A stretch of 21,025 nucleotides of DNA, taken from NCBI GenBank assembly GCA_963666035.2, contig CAXXJI010000013.1:1-21025 (forward strand), read 5' to 3'. The notes beneath the pieces are model-generated. The model searched no databases, was not told the DNA's origin, and saw only the letters and a program-made list of their open reading frames with translations. Both the position numbers and the translations under genes were made by a program. Below are positions 7,036 to 14,013 of this stretch, in pieces; position 1 is the stretch's first letter, and each line of letters starts with the position of its first letter. This stretch comes from CALMFG01 sp963666035 (GTDB lineage Bacteria; Bacillota; Clostridia; Christensenellales; CALMFG01).

Positions 7036-8028
7036 ATGCCTTTTACCATTGTACGAAATGACATCACCAAAATGGAAGTAGACGCCATCGTCAACGCTGC
7101 AAACAACCAACTGAAACAAGGTGGCGGAGTTTGTGGTGCCATCTTCAACGCAGCGGGAGCCAAAAATCTTCAGGCCGAGTGTAATAAAATTGGATTCTGC
7201 AGAACCGGCGGCGCGGTTGCCACAAAAGGGTATGATTTGCCTGCCTCAACCATTATCCATGCTGTGGGTCCCGTATGGAATCACGGCAAGGACTACGAAG
7301 AAGCACTGCTAAGGAACTGCTATATAAATTCTCTTGCGCTCGCGAAGAAGCGAAAGATCAAATCCATCGCGTTCCCTTTGATTTCATCGGGAATTTTTGG
7401 TTATCCAAAAGACCAGGCGCTGGAGGTAGCGACCGAGGTCATCAGTGATTATCTTAAACAAAATGATATGGACATTTACCTTGTGGTCTATGATAAAGCA
7501 TCTTTTGCTATCAGCCAAAAGCGCTTTTCGGCTGTCGAGAAATTCATCGATGAGAACTATATCAAAGAACACTTTATCGCCCGCGAAAGTCAGAAACTTC
7601 AAAATTATAACTGCGAAGATTTAGCCTATCAGTCCATGATAACAGGGGCGCAAGAAGCGACTGATCTTGAAGGTCTCCTGGAGAACCTAAGCGATACATT
7701 CTCAGAAATGCTGTTTCGTCTGATTGATAAAAAAGGCATGACGGATGTTGACGTATACAAGAAAGCGAATGTTGACCGAAAACTGTTTTCCAAAATCCGC
7801 AGCAATAAGCACTATCAACCCAGCAAACCCACCGCCATTGCTTTTGCGATCGCTCTGGAGCTGAGTTTTGATGAAACGCAAGATCTCTTGCGTAGCGCAG
7901 GGTACGCACTCTCCCGGAACAATAAGTTCGATATCATCATCGAATACTTCATCTCAGAAAAAACCTATAACATATTTGAGCTCAATGAAACGCTTTTCGC
8001 TTTTGATCAGCCGCTGCTCGGCGCCTAA
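7036..8028 (+). CDS. Macro-domain protein with C-terminal HTH-like domain
   Basis: A 330-residue two-part protein. Residues 1 to about 165 form a macro domain (ADP-ribose binding or hydrolysis): DITKMEVDAIVNAAN at 8-22, followed by GGGVCGAIFNAAG at 29-41 and FPLISSGIFGYPKDQALEVA at about 115-134, the conserved ligand-binding loops. Residues from about 200 form a helical region with VYKKANVDRKLFSKIRSNKHY and a helix near ELSFDETQDLLRSAGYAL, resembling an Xre-type HTH. The start ATG at 7036 has GAGGAAA at 7022-7028. It has its own promoter and sits between TrbL-like and PrgI genes, where the core module normally has none, so it is cargo. Removal of ADP-ribose marks, NAD-metabolite sensing, or an anti-phage or toxin-antidote role are possible; none is shown here. 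Confidence 0.85.
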   Translation: MPFTIVRNDITKMEVDAIVNAANNQLKQGGGVCGAIFNAAGAKNLQAECNKIGFCRTGGAVATKGYDLPASTIIHAVGPVWNHGKDYEEALLRNCYINSLALAKKRKIKSIAFPLISSGIFGYPKDQALEVATEVISDYLKQNDMDIYLVVYDKASFAISQKRFSAVEKFIDENYIKEHFIARESQKLQNYNCEDLAYQSMITGAQEATDLEGLLENLSDTFSEMLFRLIDKKGMTDVDVYKKANVDRKLFSKIRSNKHYQPSKPTAIAFAIALELSFDETQDLLRSAGYALSRNNKFDIIIEYFISEKTYNIFELNETLFAFDQPLLGA

Positions 8029-8067
8029 TTAAATGTCGCTTACCGTGCGACCTAACCCTGTCCATTT

Positions 8068-8107
8068 ATTGTTATCCTAAAGTCATCAAATCAAGGAGGA
8101 TAACAAT
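8068..8107 (+). promoter_or_regulatory. Inverted repeat covering the ribosome binding site of the vWA gene
   Basis: ATTGTTATCCT (8068-8078) and AGGATAACAAT (8097-8107) are perfect 11-bp complements with an 18-nt spacer. The right arm includes the 3' part of the Shine-Dalgarno AAGGAGG (8093-8099) and ends one base before the ATG at 8109. It could be a repressor operator or an RNA stem that hides the ribosome binding site. Confidence 0.55.
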
Positions 8108-8108
8108 C

Positions 8109-8435
8109 ATGAAAAACAATTTAACAGAAATCGTATTCATATTGGACAAGAGTGGATCCATGTCGGGTCTGGAAGCGGACACCATCGGCGGCTTTAACGC
8201 GATGCTGAAGAAGCAAAAAGAAGAAAAGGGTGATGCAATTGTAACGACCGTACTGTTCGATGACCGCTATCGATTATTGCATGATCGGGCCGATATCCAG
8301 GGCATCCAACCCATCACCAACAAAGACTACTTCGTGGAGGGCTCAACCGCGCTGCTTGACGCCATCGAAAAACAATTAACAAGACTATTAATGCACACAG
8401 AAGCATCGATGAAGCCCATCGTCCTGGCAAGGTGA
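8109..8435 (+). pseudogene. von Willebrand A domain protein, N-terminal part (frameshifted)
   Basis: The first 90 or so residues are a normal vWA domain start: a beta strand, the metal-ion site DxSxS (Asp13, Ser15, Ser17 in DKSGSMSG), and EGSTALLDAIE carrying the conserved threonine. After GAA AAA (8367-8372) the frame yields unrelated residues and stops at 8433-8435, while the -1 frame continues the domain (INKTINAHRS...VMFVITTDGMEN). One missing A in the run at 8368-8372 (five A bases where six restore the frame) explains it. The repaired gene, 8109-8755, would encode about 215 residues. AAGGAGG at 8093-8099 supports the start. Without repair or slippage the metal site is split between two peptides and the protein is unlikely to work. 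Confidence 0.8.
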
Positions 8436-8755
8436 TGTTTGTCATCACGACCGATGGCATGGAAAATGCCAGTCGGGAGTACACGATCAGCCAGATTAAC
8501 AAGATGATCAGCTATCAAACAAGCGAGTATGCCTGGGAGTTTATCTTCCTTGGCGCCAATATCGATGCCGCTACAACAGCAAGAGATTATGGGATCAGCG
8601 CGGACCACGCGGTGGACTATCATGCCGACAGCCAGGGAACTGAAGTTAACTACATGGCCATGAGTGAAGCGATTAGCGACTTTAGGGGGAATCGAATGAA
8701 AGATTCAAAATGGCGACAAAGTATCGACGACGATTTTAAAAAGAGAAAACAATAA
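8435..8755 (+). pseudogene. von Willebrand A domain protein, C-terminal part (frameshifted)
   Basis: This frame carries the second half of the vWA domain: FVITTDGMENASREYT with the third metal-site aspartate, then EYAWEFIFLGANIDAATTA and VDYHADSQGT, all typical of ICE- and phage-borne vWA proteins of about 215 residues. The ATG at 8435 overlaps the upstream TGA (8433-8435), so re-initiation is possible. However, the frame is coding-like further upstream, back to about 8372, which shows this is the 3' part of one gene. An intrinsic terminator follows at 8764-8789. The partner macro-domain gene ends 80 bp before the N-terminal part. Confidence 0.78.
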
Positions 8756-8763
8756 ACTTTAAT

Positions 8764-8789
8764 GAACGCCTCCTCGGCGTTCTTTTTTT
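8764..8789 (+). terminator. Rho-independent terminator after the vWA gene
   Basis: GAACGCC (8764-8770) and GGCGTTC (8776-8782) form a perfect 7-bp stem with a 5-nt loop followed by seven T bases (8783-8789). It closes the macro/vWA cargo unit and separates it from the PrgI-VirB4 block. Confidence 0.9.
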
Positions 8790-8801
8790 ATGGAGGAATT
8801 T

Positions 8802-8906
8802 ATGCACGTGATTATCATCGCATCCATCGTCATCGCGCTCCAGCTCGGCGCAGTGGCGATTTTTATTGGCCTTATCATTATGGATCGAAGGGTCGGAAGG
8901 GAGTAA
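8802..8906 (+). CDS. Small single-span membrane peptide
   Basis: A 34-residue ORF: MHVIIIASIVIALQLGAVAI, then a further hydrophobic stretch and a basic end, MDRRVGRE. Most of it is one membrane helix with a cytoplasmic, positively charged C-terminus. GGAGG at 8792-8796 gives a good ribosome binding site, and it ends 5 bp before the PrgI start, so it is probably the first cistron of the PrgI-VirB4 unit. I do not recognise the family. The ribosome binding site and operon position are what favour a real gene. Confidence 0.5.
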   Translation: MHVIIIASIVIALQLGAVAIFIGLIIMDRRVGRE

Positions 8907-8911
8907 GCCTT

Positions 8912-9313
8912 ATGGAAATCAAGATTCCACGGGAAGTTCGAAACTATCACGAGAGCATCTTCTTTGGCCTTAGTTTTCGTCAGTTTGTGTGTTCCGTGGT
9001 TGCCATCGGCATCGCGGTCTTCGCCTACTTTGGCCTTAAAGACACCCTAGGAAATGAGGGTGTCAGCTGGGTCTGCATCCTAACCGCTGTGCCCACCGCC
9101 AGCCTCGGCTTTATCACCTATCACGGCATGCCACTGGAGCATTTCATCCTGGCATATATCAAGTCCACGTTTTTAATACCAAAAACGCTGGTTTTCAAAG
9201 CGGATAATTATTTATATATGGCCTTTAAACAATATCATGAACAGCAAAAACAGAAAGGAGTTTACACCCTATGGCAAACAGCCTTAAAAAGCTTCGGCAA
9301 ATCGAGCAGATAA
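8912..9313 (+). CDS. prgI: PrgI family conjugation membrane protein
   Basis: PrgI is the small inner-membrane channel component (VirB3-like position) encoded just before VirB4 in Gram-positive transfer systems. This 133-residue protein begins MEIKIPREVRNYHESIFFGL, the family signature, with FRQFVCSVVAIGIAVFAYFGL (first membrane helix, about 22-42). A second hydrophobic segment, WVCILTAVPTASLGFITYHG, lies at about 52-71. The start ATG at 8912 is preceded by GGGAG at 8898-8902. Its 3' end overlaps the VirB4 start by 43 bp in another frame. Confidence 0.88.
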   Translation: MEIKIPREVRNYHESIFFGLSFRQFVCSVVAIGIAVFAYFGLKDTLGNEGVSWVCILTAVPTASLGFITYHGMPLEHFILAYIKSTFLIPKTLVFKADNYLYMAFKQYHEQQKQKGVYTLWQTALKSFGKSSR

Positions 9314-9639
9314 CTATCCCCAAAAGCGTACAGGACGCCATCCCGATAAGACAAGTTTTCGCGGATGGTATTTTTCGTTGTGGAAATCATTACTCCAAGA
9401 CGTTTCGCTTCACCGACATCAACTATCGCGTCGCGTCCAAGGACGACCAGATGGATATGTTCTTAAAATACTGCGACCTTATCAACTCACTGGATACCGA
9501 AGCGGTTACCAAGCTGACCATCAACAACCGGCGGCTTAACCGTGAGGATTTTGAAAGCCGGATGCTGATGCCCGAAAAGCAGGACGGGCTGGATATCTAT
9601 CGGCGGGAGTATAACACCATGCTCTTAAACCGTGCATGA
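9271..9639 (+). CDS. virB4: VirB4 ATPase, N-terminal fragment
   Basis: The first 122 residues of a VirB4/TraC-type ATPase: a short basic start, then PIRQVFADGIFRCGNHYSKTF and FTDINYRVASKDDQ, and an IYRREYNTMLLN segment, as in the N-terminal domain of ICE VirB4 proteins. The frame ends at TGA 9637-9639, yet the -1 frame carries on the same protein with MINANNMVQEKYITVS, so one base appears missing near 9630-9636. AAGGAG at 9255-9260 supports the start. The codons TTA AAC at 9625-9630, preceded by C, resemble a -1 slippery site, so programmed shifting is not excluded. Joined, the gene (9271-11597) would encode about 775 residues, the usual VirB4 length. Confidence 0.75.
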   Translation: MANSLKKLRQIEQITIPKSVQDAIPIRQVFADGIFRCGNHYSKTFRFTDINYRVASKDDQMDMFLKYCDLINSLDTEAVTKLTINNRRLNREDFESRMLMPEKQDGLDIYRREYNTMLLNRA

Positions 9640-11597
9640 TTAACGCCAACAATATGGTGCAAGAAAAGTACATCACCGTCTCCACGACCCGAAGAAGCGT
9701 TTCGGATGCCAGAGCCCTGTTTTCCCGCATCTCGTCCGAACTGTACGCCCATTTCTCCAAACTCTCCAGCCGGTTGATCGACCTTGATTTAAAAGAACGC
9801 CTGCGTATCTTCCATGACTTCTATCGGTTGGGGCAGGAACAGCACTTCATGTTTGACCTGTCTGATACTGTCCGGAAAGGGCACAGCTTTAAAGACTGCA
9901 TCTGCCCGGACAGCATGGTCATGAACGATGACTATATAAAGATCGGAGAGAAATTCTGCCGCACGCTGTATATGCGGGAGTACGCATCCTTCATCAAGGA
10001 CAGCTTAATCACTGAGCTGACTGACTTGCCTAAAAACATGATGCTGTCCATCGATATGCAGCCGGTCCCGACCGATGAGGCGGTGAAGATCATCAACATG
10101 CTGATACTCGGCACCGAAACCGACAAGGCACGGTTCACCCGAAAGCAGTCCGAGAACGGCAACTTCACCGCGGATATCCCGTATGACCTAGAGATGCGTT
10201 CCAAGGAACTGCACGAGTTTATGCATGACTTAACCTCCCGAGATCAGCGCATGCTGTTTGCCACCGTGACCATCGCGCTGATGGCGGATAGCTTGGAGGA
10301 GCTTAACAGCGACACTGAAAGCATCAAGGCGATTGGGCGAAAGCATCTGTGCGACTTAACCACGCTTACCTTTCAGCAACTGGATGGGCTGTATACCGTT
10401 CTTCCCTTTGGCCTGCACAAACTGCCGTTCAAGTGGCGAACGCTCACCACCGAAAGCACGGCTGTGCTGATGCCGTTCAAGACACAGGAGATTCAGGACG
10501 AAGGCGGCATCTACTACGGCATGAACTTCGTCTCTAAAAACATGATTGTCGCCGACCGACGGCACCTGCTCAACGCCAACGGCTTTATCATGGGCGTATC
10601 CGGCAGCGGCAAATCCTTCAAAGCTAAGGAGGAAATCTCCTCGCTGATGATGCGGGATGACGTGGATATTATTATCATCGATCCGGACAGTGAGTATTCC
10701 AATCTGGTTCAATCGATGGGCGGTGAAGTCATCCAAATCTCAGCCGGAAGCAAGAACCACATCAACGCCATGGATATGGGTCAGCACTACGGCGGCGATG
10801 AAAACCCGATCATCCTAAAGTCCGAGTTCATTCTGTCCCTCTGCGAACAGCTGGTGGGAAACGGCAGACTAACCGCCAAAGAGAAGTCGCTAATCGACCG
10901 GTGTACAGCCAACGTGTACCGGGAATACATCAAAAAGCGCTTCAAGGGTGAGCCGCCGACACTCAAGGATTTTCGGCAGGAACTCTTGCGTCAGCAGGAA
11001 CCTGAAGCCAAGGAAGTGGCGCTGGCGATTGAGCTCTTTACCGATGGGTCTTTGGACACCTTTGCGCGTCAGACCAATGTGGATGTGCATAGTCAGTACG
11101 TAGTGTATGACATCAAGGATTTGGGTAAGCAGCTTCGGACGGTCGGGATGCTGGTGGTTCTGGATAACATCTTTAATCGTATCTCCGAGAACCGGCAGAA
11201 GGGCAGGCGCACGTTCATCTATATAGACGAGATCTACCTTTTATTCAGGAACGAATACTCGTCCAACTTCTTATTTGAGCTGTGGAAGCGAGTGAGAAAA
11301 TACGGCGCATGCTGTACCGGCATCACGCAGAACGTCTCTGACCTTCTGACCAGCAACAACGCCAAGACCATGCTGGCCAACTCCGAGTTTCTGATTCTGA
11401 TGAATCAAGCGGCAACCGACCGGATGGAGCTGGCCAAGCTTCTCTCGATAAGCGAAGCACAACTGAGCCATGTCACCGACAACGACAGTCAGGGTCAGGG
11501 CCTCTTAAAATTCGGCGGGGCGATTGTGCCATTTGAAAACCCGTTCCCGAGGAATACGCTGCTGTTCAAACTTATGAATACAACGATTGGTAAATAA
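9636..11597 (+). CDS. virB4: VirB4 ATPase, main C-terminal part
   Basis: A 653-residue part with the ATPase domain that energises the transfer channel at the membrane. The Walker A motif GVSGSGKS is at residues 320-327 and the Walker B region TFIYIDEIYLLF comes about 200 residues later. GITQNVSDLL and AKTMLANSEFLILMNQA follow, as in VirB4/TraC proteins. The segment ITVSTTRRSVSDARALFSRI near the start belongs to the N-terminal domain, so this is not a complete protein from its ATG. The ATG at 9636 overlaps the upstream stop (ATGA) and has no clear Shine-Dalgarno, so it would rely on coupling, frameshifting or a sequence correction. The NlpC/P60 gene starts 5 bp after its stop. Confidence 0.88.
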   Translation: MINANNMVQEKYITVSTTRRSVSDARALFSRISSELYAHFSKLSSRLIDLDLKERLRIFHDFYRLGQEQHFMFDLSDTVRKGHSFKDCICPDSMVMNDDYIKIGEKFCRTLYMREYASFIKDSLITELTDLPKNMMLSIDMQPVPTDEAVKIINMLILGTETDKARFTRKQSENGNFTADIPYDLEMRSKELHEFMHDLTSRDQRMLFATVTIALMADSLEELNSDTESIKAIGRKHLCDLTTLTFQQLDGLYTVLPFGLHKLPFKWRTLTTESTAVLMPFKTQEIQDEGGIYYGMNFVSKNMIVADRRHLLNANGFIMGVSGSGKSFKAKEEISSLMMRDDVDIIIIDPDSEYSNLVQSMGGEVIQISAGSKNHINAMDMGQHYGGDENPIILKSEFILSLCEQLVGNGRLTAKEKSLIDRCTANVYREYIKKRFKGEPPTLKDFRQELLRQQEPEAKEVALAIELFTDGSLDTFARQTNVDVHSQYVVYDIKDLGKQLRTVGMLVVLDNIFNRISENRQKGRRTFIYIDEIYLLFRNEYSSNFLFELWKRVRKYGACCTGITQNVSDLLTSNNAKTMLANSEFLILMNQAATDRMELAKLLSISEAQLSHVTDNDSQGQGLLKFGGAIVPFENPFPRNTLLFKLMNTTIGK

Positions 11598-11602
11598 ATA
11601 GA

Positions 11603-13238
11603 ATGACAAAGGATAAGAAAGGCCCCATTCAAAAACTAAAAATTGTTCAGCAGGTGCCGAAGTACGTCAAACAAAAACAGCAAGAACCCAATGAAAAAAA
11701 CTATGCCTCCGATAAAGTCGAGAGCGGCATTGAGAAATCCACCCAAAAGAGCACCGATATTGGGCATAAGGCCTTGCTTAAGACCAAAGAAGCTATCAAG
11801 TATCAGATTAAGCGGCAAGCCGACAATAAAGCAAACAGCCAAAGTGAACCCACTCAAGCGCACATCAAAACCAAAGACTCTTCGGTCAAGCGCGATCCCA
11901 AGACTAAAAGCAGGGTGGGCGTCAAGACCAAGACGCAGACAGTCAAACAAAACCGAGCGTCAGGTGTATGCCTCACTCAAACAAGCGCATATCGCGGCAA
12001 AGAAAGCCAAGCGGGCGGTGCAAAACGCCAAGAAGACTTCGGCAGCAGCCAAGAAGGCCGTAAGAGAAACTGCCAGAACCACGAAGAAAGTAGCGAAGTC
12101 GGTCATCACCGCGGCCCGTGCCGCCGCAACGGCGCTAAAATCGCTGGCCGTCGCTATTGCCGCGGGCGGCTGGATGGTCATCGTCATCATTTTGGTCATC
12201 ACGCTAGTAATTGTGTTGGCAGCATCCCCCTGGGGCATCTTCTTTGAGGATACCGATGACACAACACCGACGGTGCCGGAACTGGTTGAAAGCCTGAACC
12301 GCGACTTTGAAAACCGCATCGATTCAATCATCGAAAACGCCGGTGAGATGGATGAGATCCTGATGGATTTTGAGTCTGATGCCATCCAGTACCGACCGTA
12401 CAACTGGCCTGATGTGCTAGGTGTGTTCTCGGTGAAGCTCTCCGCCAATCCCAATCCGGACGCCTATTTAGATGTGCTGGTGTTGGACGAAGAAAAAGTC
12501 AAAGCACTGGAAGCCGTGTTTTGGGACATGAACGTGATTACCTATGAAATTACCGAAGCCGAGGTGGAACCGGAGCCAACGCCTACTCCCGAAGAAGGCG
12601 AAACTCCTGGGCCTGAACCCACGCCAGATATCTTCCGGACGCTAACCATCCATATTGAAAGTTTAACCTTTTCCCAGGGAGCGGCGTTGTATGGCTTTAC
12701 CAATCATCAGGACGCGCTTTTGGATGAGCTCATGTCGGCCGAGTATTATGCCATGTTCATGGAACTCTGCGGCATGGACACATATATCGGCTTAACACCG
12801 GAGCAATTGGAGAACCTGATTAATGACTTACCTGTCGGAACGCTTGGCAGTGAAATCGTCAAATACGCCGCATCGAGATTGGGCGATCCATACTCACAAG
12901 CACTGCGGGGACAGGGTAGTTATGTGGACTGCTCATATCTTGCCCGGTGGTGCTACCTGCAGGCGGGCGTCACCAGCTTCACCGCACCCACTGCGGCAGC
13001 GCAAGCCGAGTACTGCGTGAACAACGGACTCACCGTTGCTAAGTCTGACCTTAAACCGGGCGACCTCGTCTTTTGGTCCTTCAACACCAACGGGCGGTTT
13101 ATGAACATCGGCCACGTTGGCGTCTATGTGGGAAACGGCATGGTCATCGATGCCTCGTACTCCAAAGGCATGGTGGTCTATCGGCCTATATTTGCATCCA
13201 ATAATCAGGTCTGCTACGGCCGGCCGCATGTGAAATGA
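11603..13238 (+). pseudogene. Membrane-anchored NlpC/P60 (C40) peptidoglycan hydrolase, frameshifted
   Basis: VirB1-like wall hydrolase that opens peptidoglycan for the conjugation channel. The first 115 residues are lysine/glutamine-rich in frame 2. Continuity moves at about 11951 to frame 3, with ERQVYASLKQAHIAAKKAKR, an alanine/lysine-rich helix and one membrane span (WMVIVIILVITLVIVLAASP). A linker with EPTPTPEEGE follows, then a C40 domain: catalytic cysteine in DCSYLARWCY, histidine in NIGHVGVYVG, and DASYS. An extra A in the run at 11949-11952 (four where three restore the frame) explains the +1 shift. The repaired protein would have about 544 residues. Both frames are open across 11643-12247, so recoding cannot be excluded. 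The start at 11603 lacks a clear ribosome binding site and probably depends on VirB4 translation. Confidence 0.8.
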
Positions 13239-13247
13239 GGTGAGTAA

Positions 13248-13868
13248 ATGACACGAAAACAAATCATTATCCTGCTGGTCATTCTCCTTATAGCCGCCTT
13301 CGGGCTTGTCTTTCTCCTTCATTCCCTTTTAATGAGGCACCCCAGTGAACATTCAGTAAGTTTGAATCTAAGCAGCGAAGAACCCGTAGCGTATTCTGGC
13401 GCAAGCCTTTCCGAATCAATAGAAGCAGAGACACGCGCACGTCCTATACCCTCACCCAGCGAAGACCGTGAATACGAATCCGTTTATGCCACCATTACTA
13501 TCCCAACCGACAAAAAAACCAAAACGTTTGATATTTATCAGGATATTGAGGAAGCAACCCTTGATCGGCATATCGGACACTTACCTTCCTCAGTAGCGCC
13601 GGGTGAAGGCGGTTTATGCGTCCTCATGGGGCATCGGGATAGGGAGCTGAAAATATTAAAACATACGAAAGTCGGTGATGTGTTCACCCTCCAGAAAAAC
13701 GGTTGCCTCTTCCGCTATAAGGTGACCCGTTTTGATATACATGATAATGATGAGCCCCTAAGCTTCCCCGCAGTCAACGGTAGTTGTTTGGCTATTGTCA
13801 CCTGTTACCCGTTTGATTTCTTGGGCTCAGCGCCACAGAGAATCATTATTTACGCCGAAGCACCCTAA
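13248..13868 (+). CDS. Sortase (class D-like)
   Basis: A membrane-anchored transpeptidase of 206 residues. The N-terminal helix (residues 5-27) is a signal anchor, followed by a low-complexity stalk to about 75 and the sortase barrel. The catalytic residues are visible: His129 in LMGHRD, Cys186 in VTCYPF and Arg198 in PQRIIIYAE. The pattern IVTCYPF...GSAPQR is that of class D and related ICE sortases. GAGGTGA precedes the ATG and the gene follows the NlpC/P60 hydrolase by 9 bp, so it belongs to the transfer operon. It may anchor an element-encoded surface protein outside this window; no LPxTG substrate is visible here. Confidence 0.88.
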   Translation: MTRKQIIILLVILLIAAFGLVFLLHSLLMRHPSEHSVSLNLSSEEPVAYSGASLSESIEAETRARPIPSPSEDREYESVYATITIPTDKKTKTFDIYQDIEEATLDRHIGHLPSSVAPGEGGLCVLMGHRDRELKILKHTKVGDVFTLQKNGCLFRYKVTRFDIHDNDEPLSFPAVNGSCLAIVTCYPFDFLGSAPQRIIIYAEAP

Positions 13869-13900
13869 TAAACCACATTTCATAGTTTGTTCGCTTTTAA

Positions 13901-13922
13901 CGTACATTAGTTTGTGTATAAT
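13901..13922 (+). promoter_or_regulatory. DinR/LexA-like box and -10 of the Y-family polymerase gene
   Basis: CGTAC-ATTA-GTTTG (13901-13914) matches the Gram-positive SOS box CGAACnnnnGTTYG with one mismatch and ends two bases before TATAAT (13917-13922). A second, weaker site, CGAAC-ATTA-ATTCC, lies at 13932-13945. No good -35 is seen; TG at 13913-13914 is one or two bases from the extended -10 position. The gene behind it is an SOS-type polymerase, which supports the assignment. Confidence 0.65.
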
Positions 13923-13950
13923 AGATATATACGAACATTAATTCCCTTTT

Positions 13951-14010
13951 GATAAAAGCGATAAGCCGGCCCACCCCTTGCTGGTTTCTCGCTTTTATCA
14001 TCTCTTTTTT
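13951..14010 (+). terminator. Strong terminator hairpin directly ahead of the Y-family polymerase start
   Basis: Arms 13951-13969 and 13981-13999 pair at 18 of 19 positions (two G-T pairs, one T/C mismatch) with an 11-nt loop, followed by TCTCTTTTTT at 14001-14010. It is a textbook intrinsic terminator, lying between the SOS-like promoter and the ATG at 14014/14020. It may be an attenuator or a plain terminator for upstream transcription. Confidence 0.8.
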
Positions 14011-14013
14011 CGG

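Noticed and set aside
8098..8107. GGATAACAAT matches half of the E. coli lac operator.
   Set aside because: It is one arm of a different, perfect 11-bp repeat in a Gram-positive context with no lac genes; chance resemblance.
11636..11950. A hydrophobic minus-strand ORF opposite the NlpC/P60 N-terminus.
   Set aside because: Its hydrophobicity is the complement of lysine codons (AAA/AAG read as TTT/CTT); no start signal is seen.
11643..11951. An arginine/lysine/proline-rich reading frame starting at TTG 11643.
   Set aside because: It is the shifted frame of the lysine-rich N-terminus; the coherent protein starts at 11603 and joins this frame near 11951.
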